NCBI GenBank assembly: GCA_013288885.1
Contig: JABDBA010000001.1
Span: 82,765-146,764 of the forward strand
Direction of reading: 5' to 3'
DNA length: 64,000 nt
Source: Gammaproteobacteria bacterium
GTDB lineage: Bacteria; Pseudomonadota; Gammaproteobacteria; JABDBA01
Shown here: positions 37,114-46,508 of the stretch, piece after piece
How positions within the stretch are numbered: the stretch's first letter is position 1
Layout of the letters: each line of letters begins with the position of its first letter
The notes under the pieces: generated by a model
Databases searched by the model: none
Seen by the model: only the letters and a program-made list of their open reading frames with translations
Told to the model about the DNA's origin: nothing
Position numbers and translations under genes: made by a program

Positions 37114-37143
37114 CTCCATCTGTTTGAGAAATAACAGATGGAG
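37114..37143 (+). repeat. 11-bp intercistronic hairpin between the two bufferin genes
   Basis: CTCCATCTGTT (37114-37124) and AACAGATGGAG (37133-37143) pair perfectly around an 8-base loop, without a following T tract. A transcript-stabilising or processing hairpin between the two genes is more likely than a terminator. Confidence 0.55.
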
Positions 37144-37183
37144 AACATGCAGCAAACTATTTACCATTCATAGGGGGCAACAA

Positions 37184-37459
37184 ATGAACAACAAAAACAC
37201 TATCGCAAAAATAGCCATCTCCAGTATTTTAGCAATCGCTACCAGCACTGCTATACTAACTACACAAAATGCCGCAGCGGCGACTGGCTCTTCTGATGTA
37301 GAAAAATGTTTTGGTATCGCCAAAGCCGGTAAAAATGACTGCCAAACCAGCACACATTCCTGCGCAGGATCGGCTACTAAAGACGGCCAAAAAGATGCCT
37401 TCTTGTTTGTGCCTAAAGGTGTATGTGCGAAAATAAACGGTGGCAGTACAACGATGTAA
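37184..37459 (+). CDS. DUF2282 bufferin precursor (BufA1-like)
   Basis: 91 residues. A signal peptide ends near NAAAAT; the mature part [31 protein letters not shown]...[13 protein letters not shown] is the complete DUF2282 signature with four cysteines. These peptides are substrates of MNIO enzymes, and the products bind copper. The ATG at 37184 follows AGGGGGCAACAA; the upstream in-frame extension crosses the hairpin and is rejected. The modifying enzymes are not in the window. Confidence 0.85.
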   Translation: MNNKNTIAKIAISSILAIATSTAILTTQNAAAATGSSDVEKCFGIAKAGKNDCQTSTHSCAGSATKDGQKDAFLFVPKGVCAKINGGSTTM

Positions 37460-37466
37460 TGCAAAA

Positions 37467-38615
37467 ATGAACAGCATTGCATGGTTGAAAAAATTAGTCT
37501 CGTTCGATACTACCTCACGCAATTCAAACCTGGCGTTGATCGATGTCATACGCCAGTGGTTTGCAGATCATAAAATTAACTCCACATTGACTTATGATGA
37601 AAGCCACCAAAAAGCTAATCTATTTGCTACTTTAGCTGGACAAAATAATAATACCGATGATGGCTTAATATTATCAGGCCACACTGATGTAGTACCTGTT
37701 GACGGACAAGAGTGGCATTCCGATCCTTTCACCCTGATACAAATTGAAAATCGTCTTTATGGTCGCGGCACGTGTGATATGAAAGGGTTCATCGCGGTCA
37801 TTCTTGCGCTGTTGCCTGAACTGATAAAAATTAAACGGCAAAAACCTTTGCACTTTGCTTTTTCTTTTGATGAAGAAATAGGTTGTAATGGCGCACCATT
37901 GTTGATTGAAAACATGCGGCAACAAAGGATTAAACCCAGCGCGTGCATCATTGGTGAACCCAGCAATATGCTGCCTATTGTCGCCCACAAGGGCATTAAT
38001 GGTTGGCAATGTCACGTGCACGGTAATGCCGCACATTCTTCATTAGTGTTGAGTGGTTGTAATGCCATTGAATACGCGGCTGAATTTATTCACTGGGTGC
38101 GCACCTTAGCTAATACCATTCGCCAAGAAGGCCCGCACGATAAATTTTATGATGTGCCTTTTAGCAGTCTTTCTACTAATACGATTGTAGGTGGCAATGC
38201 GATTAATACTATTCCTAACCTTTGCGAATTTTTACTCGAGTTACGCAATTTACCAACGGTTGATCCGCAGCAAATTATCGCTAAAATTAAAAACTTTGCG
38301 CAACAAAATTTATTACCTCGAATGCAAAATGAATTTGTTAACGCTGCTATCGAAATCAATTCGGTTTTTTCAGTACCGAGTTTTGAAGCCTCAGAACAAG
38401 CTGCCATTACACAATTAGTACGTAAATTAACGCGCGAAACAGAAACTCATAAAGTAGCTTATGCGACTGAAGCCGGACTATTTCAGCAAGCAGGTATTCC
38501 CACTATCGTCTGCGGGCCAGGTAGCATTGAACAAGCACATCGCGCCAATGAATTTGTAACAATAGAACAACTACATAAATGTGAAGAATTTATTCTAGCT
38601 TTGGTGAAAAGTTAA
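37467..38615 (+). CDS. argE: M20 peptidase family, acetylornithine deacetylase-like
   Basis: 382 residues. Zinc-site motifs are in order: SGHTDVVPVDG, GRGTCDMKGF, FDEEIGCNGA and GEPSNM, with a dimerisation domain in the middle. The best fit is ArgE, which hydrolyses N-acetylornithine in arginine synthesis; succinyl-diaminopimelate desuccinylase is the alternative. The ATG at 37467 is preferred to a GTG nine codons upstream that would overlap the bufferin gene; neither has a clear ribosome site. The stop overlaps the next start by one base. Confidence 0.82.
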   Translation: MNSIAWLKKLVSFDTTSRNSNLALIDVIRQWFADHKINSTLTYDESHQKANLFATLAGQNNNTDDGLILSGHTDVVPVDGQEWHSDPFTLIQIENRLYGRGTCDMKGFIAVILALLPELIKIKRQKPLHFAFSFDEEIGCNGAPLLIENMRQQRIKPSACIIGEPSNMLPIVAHKGINGWQCHVHGNAAHSSLVLSGCNAIEYAAEFIHWVRTLANTIRQEGPHDKFYDVPFSSLSTNTIVGGNAINTIPNLCEFLLELRNLPTVDPQQIIAKIKNFAQQNLLPRMQNEFVNAAIEINSVFSVPSFEASEQAAITQLVRKLTRETETHKVAYATEAGLFQQAGIPTIVCGPGSIEQAHRANEFVTIEQLHKCEEFILALVKS

Positions 38616-39091
38616 TGTATTTAGAATACGCACTTATATTTGCTACTTTCTTGCTTTCACTGACACCCGCTTGCCTGATTGCTCATTGGTTTATTAAGCC
38701 ACGTAAAACAGCGATTACCGTTTCGATCCTTTTATATTTAGTAATCTTTTTTGGGTTTACCTGGCAGCAACAAGGTAATCTTGAATATACCATGATGTTT
38801 TTTCTCTATATTTTAATGGTGCTGCCTATTATCGTCGCAGTTTTGATCATAGCTATAATATGGAGTATGGTTATCAGGCGTGTTATTCAACCCTTAAAAA
38901 AACGTGCTTTTTCTTTAGGGCCAGTAATTGCAGCAATAACTCTAGTTACCATTGTAATGCTAACAACCGTTTTTTATTTACTTCAATATCAGAGTTATCA
39001 TGAATCGCAACGCGTACAGAAGGACCTCGAAAAACTACCTGTGTGTGGGCCTGATATCCACAATTCATGTCGGGCGGGGAGTGTTAATTAA
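38615..39091 (+). CDS. membrane protein of unknown function
   Basis: 158 residues with four predicted membrane helices (about 5-25, 35-52, 62-88, 102-126) and a C-terminal cytoplasmic or periplasmic tail with two cysteines (VCGPDIHNSCRAG). It starts on the last base of the argE stop, so it is translationally coupled to it. No family recognised. Confidence 0.65.
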   Translation: MYLEYALIFATFLLSLTPACLIAHWFIKPRKTAITVSILLYLVIFFGFTWQQQGNLEYTMMFFLYILMVLPIIVAVLIIAIIWSMVIRRVIQPLKKRAFSLGPVIAAITLVTIVMLTTVFYLLQYQSYHESQRVQKDLEKLPVCGPDIHNSCRAGSVN

Positions 39092-39136
39092 AGCTTTTTC
39101 TGCTATTATTCATCCACAACCTATAAGGAGATATAT

Positions 39137-39520
39137 ATGGACATTTCTATTTTTCTAGCTCAGGCTTTTGGTATCTACTTTCTTGTCATCAGTTTACCTT
39201 TCCTTTTTAATTACAAAAACTTAAGGCCAGTGGTTAATGGGCTTGTTGAGAACCAGTCCGTTTTAATGCTCGGCTCTTTAATAGCATTGATATTAGGGAT
39301 AGTGTTAATTTTGGTACACAATGTTTGGGTGCTAGACTGGCGAATTTTAATAACGCTAGTGGCATGGATAATTTTTATTAAGGGAGTAGTTCACTTTTAC
39401 TTCCCAGCCGTTGGCCAAATAATAATACGCGTGTTCCAGAGTAAAAATAGCTACATGATTACCGGCTGTATTACCTTTTTGCTCGGTTTGTTTTTTCTCT
39501 ACCATGGTTTTTTTGTATAG
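39137..39520 (+). CDS. small four-helix membrane protein of unknown function
   Basis: 127 residues, four hydrophobic helices (about 5-25, 45-65, 72-92, 104-126). A strong AAGGAGATATAT ribosome site precedes the ATG. Its closeness to the preceding membrane protein (45 bases) suggests one transcript. No catalytic motif was seen. Confidence 0.65.
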   Translation: MDISIFLAQAFGIYFLVISLPFLFNYKNLRPVVNGLVENQSVLMLGSLIALILGIVLILVHNVWVLDWRILITLVAWIIFIKGVVHFYFPAVGQIIIRVFQSKNSYMITGCITFLLGLFFLYHGFFV

Positions 39521-39574
39521 ATAAATTCATTTAACGCACTGCGGCAAGTAACTCGGTCATTGGTAATTCCTGTT

Positions 39575-39934
39575 CTAATTATTTGAATCGCGCTCTTTAT
39601 CATCCAAATGAAATTTGTGAAATATACGATGAATGATCGGCGCAAAAATAATACCCATGATTAAAATAAATGCTAAGCCGCTAAACAAAGCGTAGAAACC
39701 CGCAAATATTTTGCCGCCGTTAGTAACCAGCGTACTCACTGGCCCCATGCCCGATAAAATCATCGAGGCATTAACAAACGCATCTACCCATGACATCTTT
39801 TCATAATAATGATAACCCTGCATTCCCATGCCTAAAGCAATGATGATGGCAAGCAAGCCAATAATAATGCTGCGCACTAAGCGTGCAATAAATACATTCA
39901 TCGGTAATAAGCGTTCATTTCGTTTTTCAAACAT
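39575..39934 (-). CDS. membrane protein with K+-channel-like pore arrangement
   Basis: 119 residues: a first helix (about 18-38), then WVDAFVNASMILSGMGPV placed like a pore helix and filter, then a second helix (about 78-104) and a charged tail (HKFHLDDKERD). The order resembles a two-helix ion channel, but the classical TVGYG filter is replaced by SGMGP. I recall similar proteins annotated as two-pore potassium channels; the ion specificity is unproven. Confidence 0.6.
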   Translation of the reverse strand: MFEKRNERLLPMNVFIARLVRSIIIGLLAIIIALGMGMQGYHYYEKMSWVDAFVNASMILSGMGPVSTLVTNGGKIFAGFYALFSGLAFILIMGIIFAPIIHRIFHKFHLDDKERDSNN

Positions 39935-39966
39935 ATGCGATAGAATCCTGCTAAGTTAAAAAAATA

Positions 39967-40383
39967 TTAAATCACACTTTCAGTTTTAGAAAACATCAAT
40001 ACTAATTGCGCTTTGTTGTGACAATGTAATTTGTCTTTTGCCCGTTCAAGGTGTGTTTCTACCGTTCTTGGTGAAACTTTCATTTTACGCGCAATGCCTT
40101 TGATGGTTAGCCCTTCGCACAAGTAGTGCAAACACTCTTTTTCTTTCTGCGATAATTTTAAATGACACTGTGGGGTTTTTATCGGGCAACTGGTACAGAC
40201 CTCGGCTAATTCCTGCACAGATGAACATTCGTTAGCGCGGCAACTGGTTTCATTGGGCAACCGAGCAAAGGCCATACTGAATATGCCCACTATTTGTACT
40301 TGCTCATAAAACGATAAGTTTTCAAAACTACCTGAGAAAACTTTAAACAAATTACTAAGAAATATGTGGTTTTCGTCGCTCAT
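39967..40383 (-). CDS. short LuxR-family regulator with cysteine cluster
   Basis: 138 residues. The C-terminal LuxR helix-turn-helix is clear: LSQKEKECLHYLCEGLTIKGIARKMKVSPRTVETHLERAKDKL (about 75-117). The N-terminal half is short and has six cysteines within about 35 residues (SCRANECSS, VCTSCPIKTPQC, then KECL), suggesting a metal or Fe-S site. It is divergent from the papain-like gene at 40584, with 200 bases between, so it may control it. It resembles the C-terminal part of the regulator at 61811-62629. Confidence 0.8.
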   Translation of the reverse strand: MSDENHIFLSNLFKVFSGSFENLSFYEQVQIVGIFSMAFARLPNETSCRANECSSVQELAEVCTSCPIKTPQCHLKLSQKEKECLHYLCEGLTIKGIARKMKVSPRTVETHLERAKDKLHCHNKAQLVLMFSKTESVI

Positions 40384-40583
40384 ACAGTTGGGGTATATAT
40401 TGCTAGATCCTAATAATAGTGCCCTAGCATTAATAACAGCTAAACCCGATAAAGTATAGTCGATAAATTAGAAAAATGTAAAAAATTTTGGTCGGATATT
40501 TCACGGACATCTAAATCGACGATCCTCTTCCATAGTTATAACAAGAAGAAAGTATTTATTAATTAACTAAAGGGGAATGTATC

Positions 40584-42056
40584 ATGAAAACTTTAAATGT
40601 AGGGGAAACCAGTGAAGTACTTAATTATCAAGAATTATCTTCCAAATATCGCGGTGATAAACAAATGAATGAACGGGAAAAATTTATTATAGCAAGGAGC
40701 TATGTTTTAAAAGGTTTATTAAATTACATTAATACGACTAAAAAATTAGAAAATAAAAAAATTCTAGAAGAAGCGCTGAGTAAAATTTTAGGCAATTGCA
40801 AAAAAGATGGGCCTGACAATAATCCTGTTAATAATATCGACAAGCTTAAAGAATATTTGTCTCAATTACAAAATCAAATAAATGAAGATGGGGTAAAAAG
40901 CCAAAGATTGAGCAAACTTATAAATTACATGCTTTGCCAAATAAACAATGTCGATTATCTAGCAAGAATTGGTGACAGCGAAATTATAGCAACCAAAATA
41001 GGTGAACGTGTGTTAAAAGCAGGCCGCCCTAGACACCTTTCTACTGCTGAATTTAATATGACAATGAATCTGCCTAATGTTTATAATAACCCCGCAGAAC
41101 CTGATGCTGAGCATTGGTTATCTAATAAAGATCCAGAAGCTTTTAAAGAATTAGACGCTTTTAAAAATTCAAACCCCATTAAAAAATTAGATGCTATTGA
41201 TTTTAATAAATTAGCAATTATTTATGTCACAGGGGGTAAAGCTAACCCATATGGTCATTCCATTTTAAAATTAGGTGATTACGGTTATATCCATATTAAT
41301 ACACTTAACGATAAACCACAGTTTATCCGCGATGACGAACATTTTGCGGCCTATTTACGTGCGCAAGGAGGAAGAGTTTTTTATATACATCCTCTCGATA
41401 ATCTTAAACATCCAGAGGCAGCAAAAGCGATGCTCGCTGAATCAGTGCAACAAACATGGGCATGGAAAATGACACATAATAATTGTTTGACCTTTATCCA
41501 TAAAATTGCATTTGCTGGTGGGGTGACACCTGCACAATTAGGATATGCTACTACTGATTTACACGGAGTAGCTAAACTTCCTATCGAGTTTGCTACCATG
41601 CAATGTAAAGGCGGGGCTTGTGGCATTAATCTTGCCGCAAAAAGTGCAGCTTCTCAGAAAACTTATACTAATGAAGTTTCTGGTCTTTTTGCTAAATATA
41701 TTAAAGATGCACAACAAATTGAACCAGAATTAAAAAAACAACTCATCGCTTATTATGTTGAACTGCGTTGTAACGGGCTATTAAAAGACGATGCTTTACA
41801 ATGTACTTTGATCTATGGCAAATTTTCTGGGCTTGAGTTAACTACGCAAGGTCAGCATGTAAGGCCTAGAGGCAACCTAGTTATGCAGGCATTTCATAAC
41901 ATGAAAGCCTCTGCTCATGCATTTTTCACCAAACTTTCCGGTGACGATCGCCCTGCTTTACAAAAGGATCCTAAACCAGCATTAGTACCCGAAGTAAGAA
42001 GTAAAGATGATTTTGCGGTGACTTATCACAATCGGGAATTTAGTTTTCATCATTAA
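40584..42056 (+). CDS. putative circularly permuted papain-like (NlpC/LRAT-type) protein, candidate effector
   Basis: 490 residues, no signal peptide. Residues 1-200 are helical and unrecognised. The central part has YGHSILKLGDYGYIHIN near residues 224-240 and, about 70 residues later, THNNCLTFIHKIAFAGG near 306. A His in a GHSxLKL strand before a Cys at the start of a helix is the order found in permuted NlpC/P60 and LRAT-like papain folds, which act as peptidases, amidases or acyltransferases. The C-terminus is long and basic. An AAAGGGGAATG site precedes the ATG and a strong terminator follows. Host-directed use is inferred only from context. Confidence 0.6.
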   Translation: MKTLNVGETSEVLNYQELSSKYRGDKQMNEREKFIIARSYVLKGLLNYINTTKKLENKKILEEALSKILGNCKKDGPDNNPVNNIDKLKEYLSQLQNQINEDGVKSQRLSKLINYMLCQINNVDYLARIGDSEIIATKIGERVLKAGRPRHLSTAEFNMTMNLPNVYNNPAEPDAEHWLSNKDPEAFKELDAFKNSNPIKKLDAIDFNKLAIIYVTGGKANPYGHSILKLGDYGYIHINTLNDKPQFIRDDEHFAAYLRAQGGRVFYIHPLDNLKHPEAAKAMLAESVQQTWAWKMTHNNCLTFIHKIAFAGGVTPAQLGYATTDLHGVAKLPIEFATMQCKGGACGINLAAKSAASQKTYTNEVSGLFAKYIKDAQQIEPELKKQLIAYYVELRCNGLLKDDALQCTLIYGKFSGLELTTQGQHVRPRGNLVMQAFHNMKASAHAFFTKLSGDDRPALQKDPKPALVPEVRSKDDFAVTYHNREFSFHH

Positions 42057-42073
42057 AAATGCAGTTTTTGCGG

Positions 42074-42110
42074 GAAGTAGGAAAACCATTTCCTACTTCT
42101 TTTTTTTCTT
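42074..42110 (+). terminator. intrinsic terminator after the papain-like gene
   Basis: GAAGTAGGAAA (42074-42084) pairs perfectly with TTTCCTACTTC (42089-42099) around a four-base loop, followed by a long T run. It lies 18 bases after the stop codon; the leftward dipZ gene ends beyond it. Confidence 0.9.
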
Positions 42111-42140
42111 AATAAAACCTAAGATTTGAACGTAACTACC

Positions 42141-43766
42141 TTAGTCACCGAAAGTAAACGTATAAACTTCCAACCCTGGTTCTGAAGGGACCACTTGCAA
42201 AATGCCCCCGTCTGAATTATTCAGCGCAATTGCTGCGTATAGGGTATGGGCATTTACATTAATGCTGCTGTTAAATTTCCCATTCAATACTAATTTCACA
42301 TTAATAGGATGTTGTGCCGCACTGCCCATCACGATAAAAACTTTATGCGCGTTAAAATGGATTTTTATAGCTGAATTGGGTGCCATGGCAATAGCTCTGT
42401 CGGCCATGACTTTCCATGCACCCTGCAATGCCCAATCATTTTTAGCCAACTCAGTTGGAAAAGTGTATTGCACTGTTTGATTAACAGCTACTGTTTCTGG
42501 GCTGGCAAAACGAGCGGCACGCGCATAACCTAAATACGTTTCGGGTGTTTCATCTATTGCCATTGCTTGCTGTGCACCAGCAGTGTTGCTAACAGGCTGA
42601 TCAATGCCTAATAAGAATCGAATATTATTTTCCGTAATGTCATCGTCACCCTCGCCAAAGTGTTGATAAACTACGTTCCCGCTTTTATCAATGAGATAAA
42701 GCGCGGGCCAATAGCTATTATTAAAATTTTGCCAAGTTACAAACTGGCTATCGAGTGCAACAGGATAGGGAATGCCCTCTTTTATGACCGCATTTTTCAC
42801 ATTAGTTGCATCTTTTTCAAAATCAAATTCTGGCGTATGCATACCAATGATTACTAAACCTTTGTCGTGATATTTGTTATACCAACCTTTGGTGTAAGGC
42901 AACGTGCGCACGCAGTTGATGCAGGAATAAGTCCAAAAATCTATTAATACCACTTTGCCTTTTAATTCATTGAGTTGCAGTGGTGCGGAATTAAACCAAG
43001 CACTAATGCCAGCAATTTTTGGAGCTGGGTAAGGTGCTGCTAAACCATTTTGCAAACTTGTGGCTGCTTTATTTGTAGTGGTAGCAGCAAACGATGTTGC
43101 AACTCCTCCTTCGAGATAAAACATATAACCAACGCTGGCGATAACAATCACACCGATTATCTTTCGGCACAATACTGCGTGTGTTTTAAAAAATCCTAAT
43201 CGCGTCATTATTTTTCTCCCAAAAATAGCGATGAACAGCATTGGCACTGCAGCGCCAATGCCAAACGCTAACACGGTTAAAAAACTCATCAACGTGGTAT
43301 GTTGAATCACAGTTTGCACAATAACGGCGGCTAAAATTGGCCCGGCACACGGTGTCCAAATAATTGCAACTAACCCGCCAAACAATAAGCCACTGAAAAA
43401 ACCACCTTGCGGATTATTGATGGCATCGAATTTTGAACCAGCACTGGCCAATCGACTCGTGAGTAGGCTAAATTTTTCAGTTAAATAAGTCGACAACATA
43501 ATGATGCCGAATAGCAAAAGAATCACATAAGAGATATGACGCACTTCATTTAAATCAATTCCTGCATATTGCACCAACTTGCGCGAGAAAAAAGTAAACA
43601 AAGCAAAAATAATTATAAACCCAAAGATAATGCCCAACGGGCGTTTTTTGCTGCCAACCAAAGAGCCTGCCAAAATGATCGGTAAAATAGGTAAAATGCA
43701 GGGCGAAATGATCAGTGCAAAACCCTCGAGAAATCCCAATCCAATATTGACTAAATCTGTTTGCAT
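42141..43766 (-). CDS. dipZ: DipZ-like: CcdA membrane domain fused to thioredoxin-like domain
   Basis: 541 residues. The CcdA part (1-230) has six or so helices and the two redox motifs SPCILPILP near residue 22 and TPCAGP near 138. The periplasmic TlpA-like part (about 260-385) has the active site YSCINC. A C-terminal jelly-roll-like domain (about 400-541) follows, as in mycobacterial DipZ. It would carry electrons from cytoplasmic thioredoxin to periplasmic disulfides, useful in a genome with Cys-rich secreted proteins and bufferins. Confidence 0.9.
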   Translation of the reverse strand: MQTDLVNIGLGFLEGFALIISPCILPILPIILAGSLVGSKKRPLGIIFGFIIIFALFTFFSRKLVQYAGIDLNEVRHISYVILLLFGIIMLSTYLTEKFSLLTSRLASAGSKFDAINNPQGGFFSGLLFGGLVAIIWTPCAGPILAAVIVQTVIQHTTLMSFLTVLAFGIGAAVPMLFIAIFGRKIMTRLGFFKTHAVLCRKIIGVIVIASVGYMFYLEGGVATSFAATTTNKAATSLQNGLAAPYPAPKIAGISAWFNSAPLQLNELKGKVVLIDFWTYSCINCVRTLPYTKGWYNKYHDKGLVIIGMHTPEFDFEKDATNVKNAVIKEGIPYPVALDSQFVTWQNFNNSYWPALYLIDKSGNVVYQHFGEGDDDITENNIRFLLGIDQPVSNTAGAQQAMAIDETPETYLGYARAARFASPETVAVNQTVQYTFPTELAKNDWALQGAWKVMADRAIAMAPNSAIKIHFNAHKVFIVMGSAAQHPINVKLVLNGKFNSSINVNAHTLYAAIALNNSDGGILQVVPSEPGLEVYTFTFGD

Positions 43767-43819
43767 GGTTAAATCCCTTCAAAATTAATTTAACAATTTA
43801 ATAGTTGTGAGTTAGGGTA

Positions 43820-45211
43820 TTATATACCGCCTAAATAGCCAAAAAATAGCCGATCTGGATCATATTTGTTTCTAATTTTTTCAAGTCGTTGCCATTTTTC
43901 TTTGGTATACGAATGCACAACGCGAGTTTGATCCTGCACGATATCTGTTTCACCAATATAGTGTGTGCTGGTGAATGGTTTTATAATAGCAATCACCTCA
44001 TTTTGCCATTTTATATTCACCGCATCATCTTCTGGTTTTTCCCAAATCGCCCACGAACCGCCGTAAGACTGACCATCCATTGCAAGTGCAATATCATCAT
44101 GTGGTTCTAGTAAATTATGTTGGCCAGTGCTTTGACAAAAAACAATTACAGATTTAGGCGAAGGTGCATCAATAATTTTATCACGCAATGCCATCAATAT
44201 ATCGACAGGGTTGGCCTGCGAGCATTGGTTTTCGCATAAATTACGATGACGTTCAGGCCACGAAGCACCAGCAGCATCTGATAGTTTTTCAAAGCTGCTC
44301 CGTTCATTTAATATTTTTGCTAAACATTTTTGTGGCATGAGGCCGGTTTCTAAAATACCTAGTGCAGCAATTCCTTCTTGTTGTGTATTTGCAAAAGCCA
44401 CCGCAGTAATCATGCACAATTTTCCATTAGTTTTTTTGCATTTGTCAGCCAACTCTGGCGGTGCTTTGATCAAAAATATCGACAACTCGATATTGCTGGG
44501 CATTTTCCATCCGAGTGCCGTTACTTCGGTCACTACTGCACGCAAATCATCGAGTGAATAAAAATAATTACTGCTCATGATCGCTTTAGGAAGTGGATAA
44601 CACTTAAGATGAAAACGTGTGGCGACAGCAAACATACCAGGACCACAACCGCGTGCTGCCCAAAATAGATCAGGATGCTCAGTCGCACTGGCTAAAATTT
44701 TTTTGCCCTGCGCAGTAACAAATTCTACCGCTTCCACACTCAAACACGCTGGCCCCCAATGACTTAAATTCCACGACATGCCACCATTAAGCAGATAACC
44801 GCTGGCTTTCACCGTTGGGCAATGACCAATGGGAAAAGCCAAACCATGTTCACCCAAGCGACGTGCCAATTCACGATTACTGATAACAGGTTGAATAATA
44901 GCTTTGCGACTGGCTTTATCAATTTTCGATTCGGTGAGTTGTGATAAATCAATAGTCATGCCGCCATTGCGTACTGCTAATCCACACCAGGTATGGCCGC
45001 CACCATGCATCACAATTTTAAGACCATTTTCGCGTGCAAAATTGACCGCCGTCACCACATCGTCATCATCTTTTACAGTAACGATAACAGCAGGAGATCG
45101 GTCGGGTTTAAGCTCATTCCATACTAGCGTGGCTTTAACAGCAGCGAAATTGGGAGAACCCGGTGTGACTACAGTGCCACGAATGCGGCTTTGCAGGGCG
45201 TTCCAATCCAT
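43820..45211 (-). CDS. FAD-binding oxidoreductase, berberine-bridge-enzyme-like
   Basis: 463 residues. The FAD-binding half has VIVTVKDDDDVVTAVNFA, MHGGGHTWCGLAVRNGGMTIDLS and GHCPTVKASGYLLNGGMSW; the HCP cysteine is where bicovalent members attach FAD. The BBE tail is seen at the C-terminus (EKWQRLEKIRNKYDPDRLFFGYLGG). It oxidises an unknown alcohol or amine. The ATG at 45211 follows AAGGAGATAAATAAC; a 17-codon upstream extension lacks support. Confidence 0.87.
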   Translation of the reverse strand: MDWNALQSRIRGTVVTPGSPNFAAVKATLVWNELKPDRSPAVIVTVKDDDDVVTAVNFARENGLKIVMHGGGHTWCGLAVRNGGMTIDLSQLTESKIDKASRKAIIQPVISNRELARRLGEHGLAFPIGHCPTVKASGYLLNGGMSWNLSHWGPACLSVEAVEFVTAQGKKILASATEHPDLFWAARGCGPGMFAVATRFHLKCYPLPKAIMSSNYFYSLDDLRAVVTEVTALGWKMPSNIELSIFLIKAPPELADKCKKTNGKLCMITAVAFANTQQEGIAALGILETGLMPQKCLAKILNERSSFEKLSDAAGASWPERHRNLCENQCSQANPVDILMALRDKIIDAPSPKSVIVFCQSTGQHNLLEPHDDIALAMDGQSYGGSWAIWEKPEDDAVNIKWQNEVIAIIKPFTSTHYIGETDIVQDQTRVVHSYTKEKWQRLEKIRNKYDPDRLFFGYLGGI

Positions 45212-45296
45212 GTTATTTATCTCCTTTTTCGTATTATAGACTATACTCTCAAGGATAGGCATTCATTTTGAAAGACTCTAAAGGATTAGGGGCCAT

Positions 45297-46508
45297 ATGC
45301 AAAAAACAATCAATGGAGCCATTGTCTGGTTTGTCGCCACCTTATTTGTTGTTTATTCTTTTTGCTTAAACACGGCAGCAGCCGTTTTTTCCGATACCAT
45401 TAAAACTACCCTTCATGCCAGTAACATCGGCGTTTCACTTGCCGTCGGCGCGTTTATTTTAGGCTTTGCTTGTATGCAGATACCAGCCGGTTATTTGTTA
45501 GATAGATTTAATGCGCGTTTCGTAGTGAGTAGTGGTGTGTTTTTATTAGCGTTGGGAAACATCATAATTTCTTTTTCCAATAATCTAACTATTTTCACGC
45601 TATCTAATTTTTTACAGGGCATGGGCGCTTCATTTGCATTTATCGCAGCAGCAGTATTAATATCGCAATGGTTTGCGGCAAAAAAATTTCCTATTCTCTT
45701 TGGTCTTACGCAAACGCTGTCTTGTACCTTGGCGGGTATTATTCATTATTATTTTACCGTGAGCTTACAAATACATAGTTGGAACGATATCTATCGCGGG
45801 CTAGCCGTATTTGGATTTATCTTATTGATTTTAACTTTATGTTTGGTGAGAACACCTTCTGACTACCAACGTGCTACAAGGGTTTCTCTCAAGGAATCAT
45901 TAGCCATCGTTTTTAAAAACAAACAGATTTTGCTGTGCGCGCTTGCTGCAGCCACATCTTTTGGTGTGGTACTGGCCTACGCCAGCCTTTGGTATATGAA
46001 AATTCAAATTTTCTATTCTATAGATAGTTTGCGTGCGGTTATTATTAGCGCTGCTATTTTTGCTGGTATTGGAATTGGAACACCGCTCATGGGCTGGTAT
46101 TCAAATATCGTTAAATCAAGAATGTTGGTCATTCATGTTTCGCTTGCACTGGGTACAATGGCTTTAATGATGGGAATTTACCTTCCCCACTACGAAATAG
46201 AAACCTTGGCGATAATTAATACCGTGTCATTTCTAATCGGTTTTTTTCTTTCTGGCTCCATGCTTTTTTATACGGTGGTGAGCGAGATAGCCTCCGATAG
46301 CACGCGCGGCGTAGCAGTTAGCATATTGAATACTGCCGTTTTTTTATTTAACACGATTATGCTATTTATTCCGTATTTATTTGTGACTATTTTATCAACA
46401 GAATTTTTTACCTATCTCTGGCTATTGCCGTTTTTTACGGTATTTTCAATCTTATTGCTTTATTTTATCAAAGATCCTCTTTCCTCAACTAGGAGTAATG
46501 TATCATGA
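45297..46508 (+). CDS. MFS transporter linked to guanine deaminase
   Basis: 403 residues, 12 membrane helices. PAGYLLDRFNARFVV near residue 62 is motif A-like, and FLQGMGASFAFIAAAVLI near 104 is also typical. Its stop overlaps the deaminase start by ATGA, so the two are made together; import of guanine or another purine is the natural hypothesis, although the general family does not fix the substrate. Confidence 0.82.
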   Translation: MQKTINGAIVWFVATLFVVYSFCLNTAAAVFSDTIKTTLHASNIGVSLAVGAFILGFACMQIPAGYLLDRFNARFVVSSGVFLLALGNIIISFSNNLTIFTLSNFLQGMGASFAFIAAAVLISQWFAAKKFPILFGLTQTLSCTLAGIIHYYFTVSLQIHSWNDIYRGLAVFGFILLILTLCLVRTPSDYQRATRVSLKESLAIVFKNKQILLCALAAATSFGVVLAYASLWYMKIQIFYSIDSLRAVIISAAIFAGIGIGTPLMGWYSNIVKSRMLVIHVSLALGTMALMMGIYLPHYEIETLAIINTVSFLIGFFLSGSMLFYTVVSEIASDSTRGVAVSILNTAVFLFNTIMLFIPYLFVTILSTEFFTYLWLLPFFTVFSILLLYFIKDPLSSTRSNVS

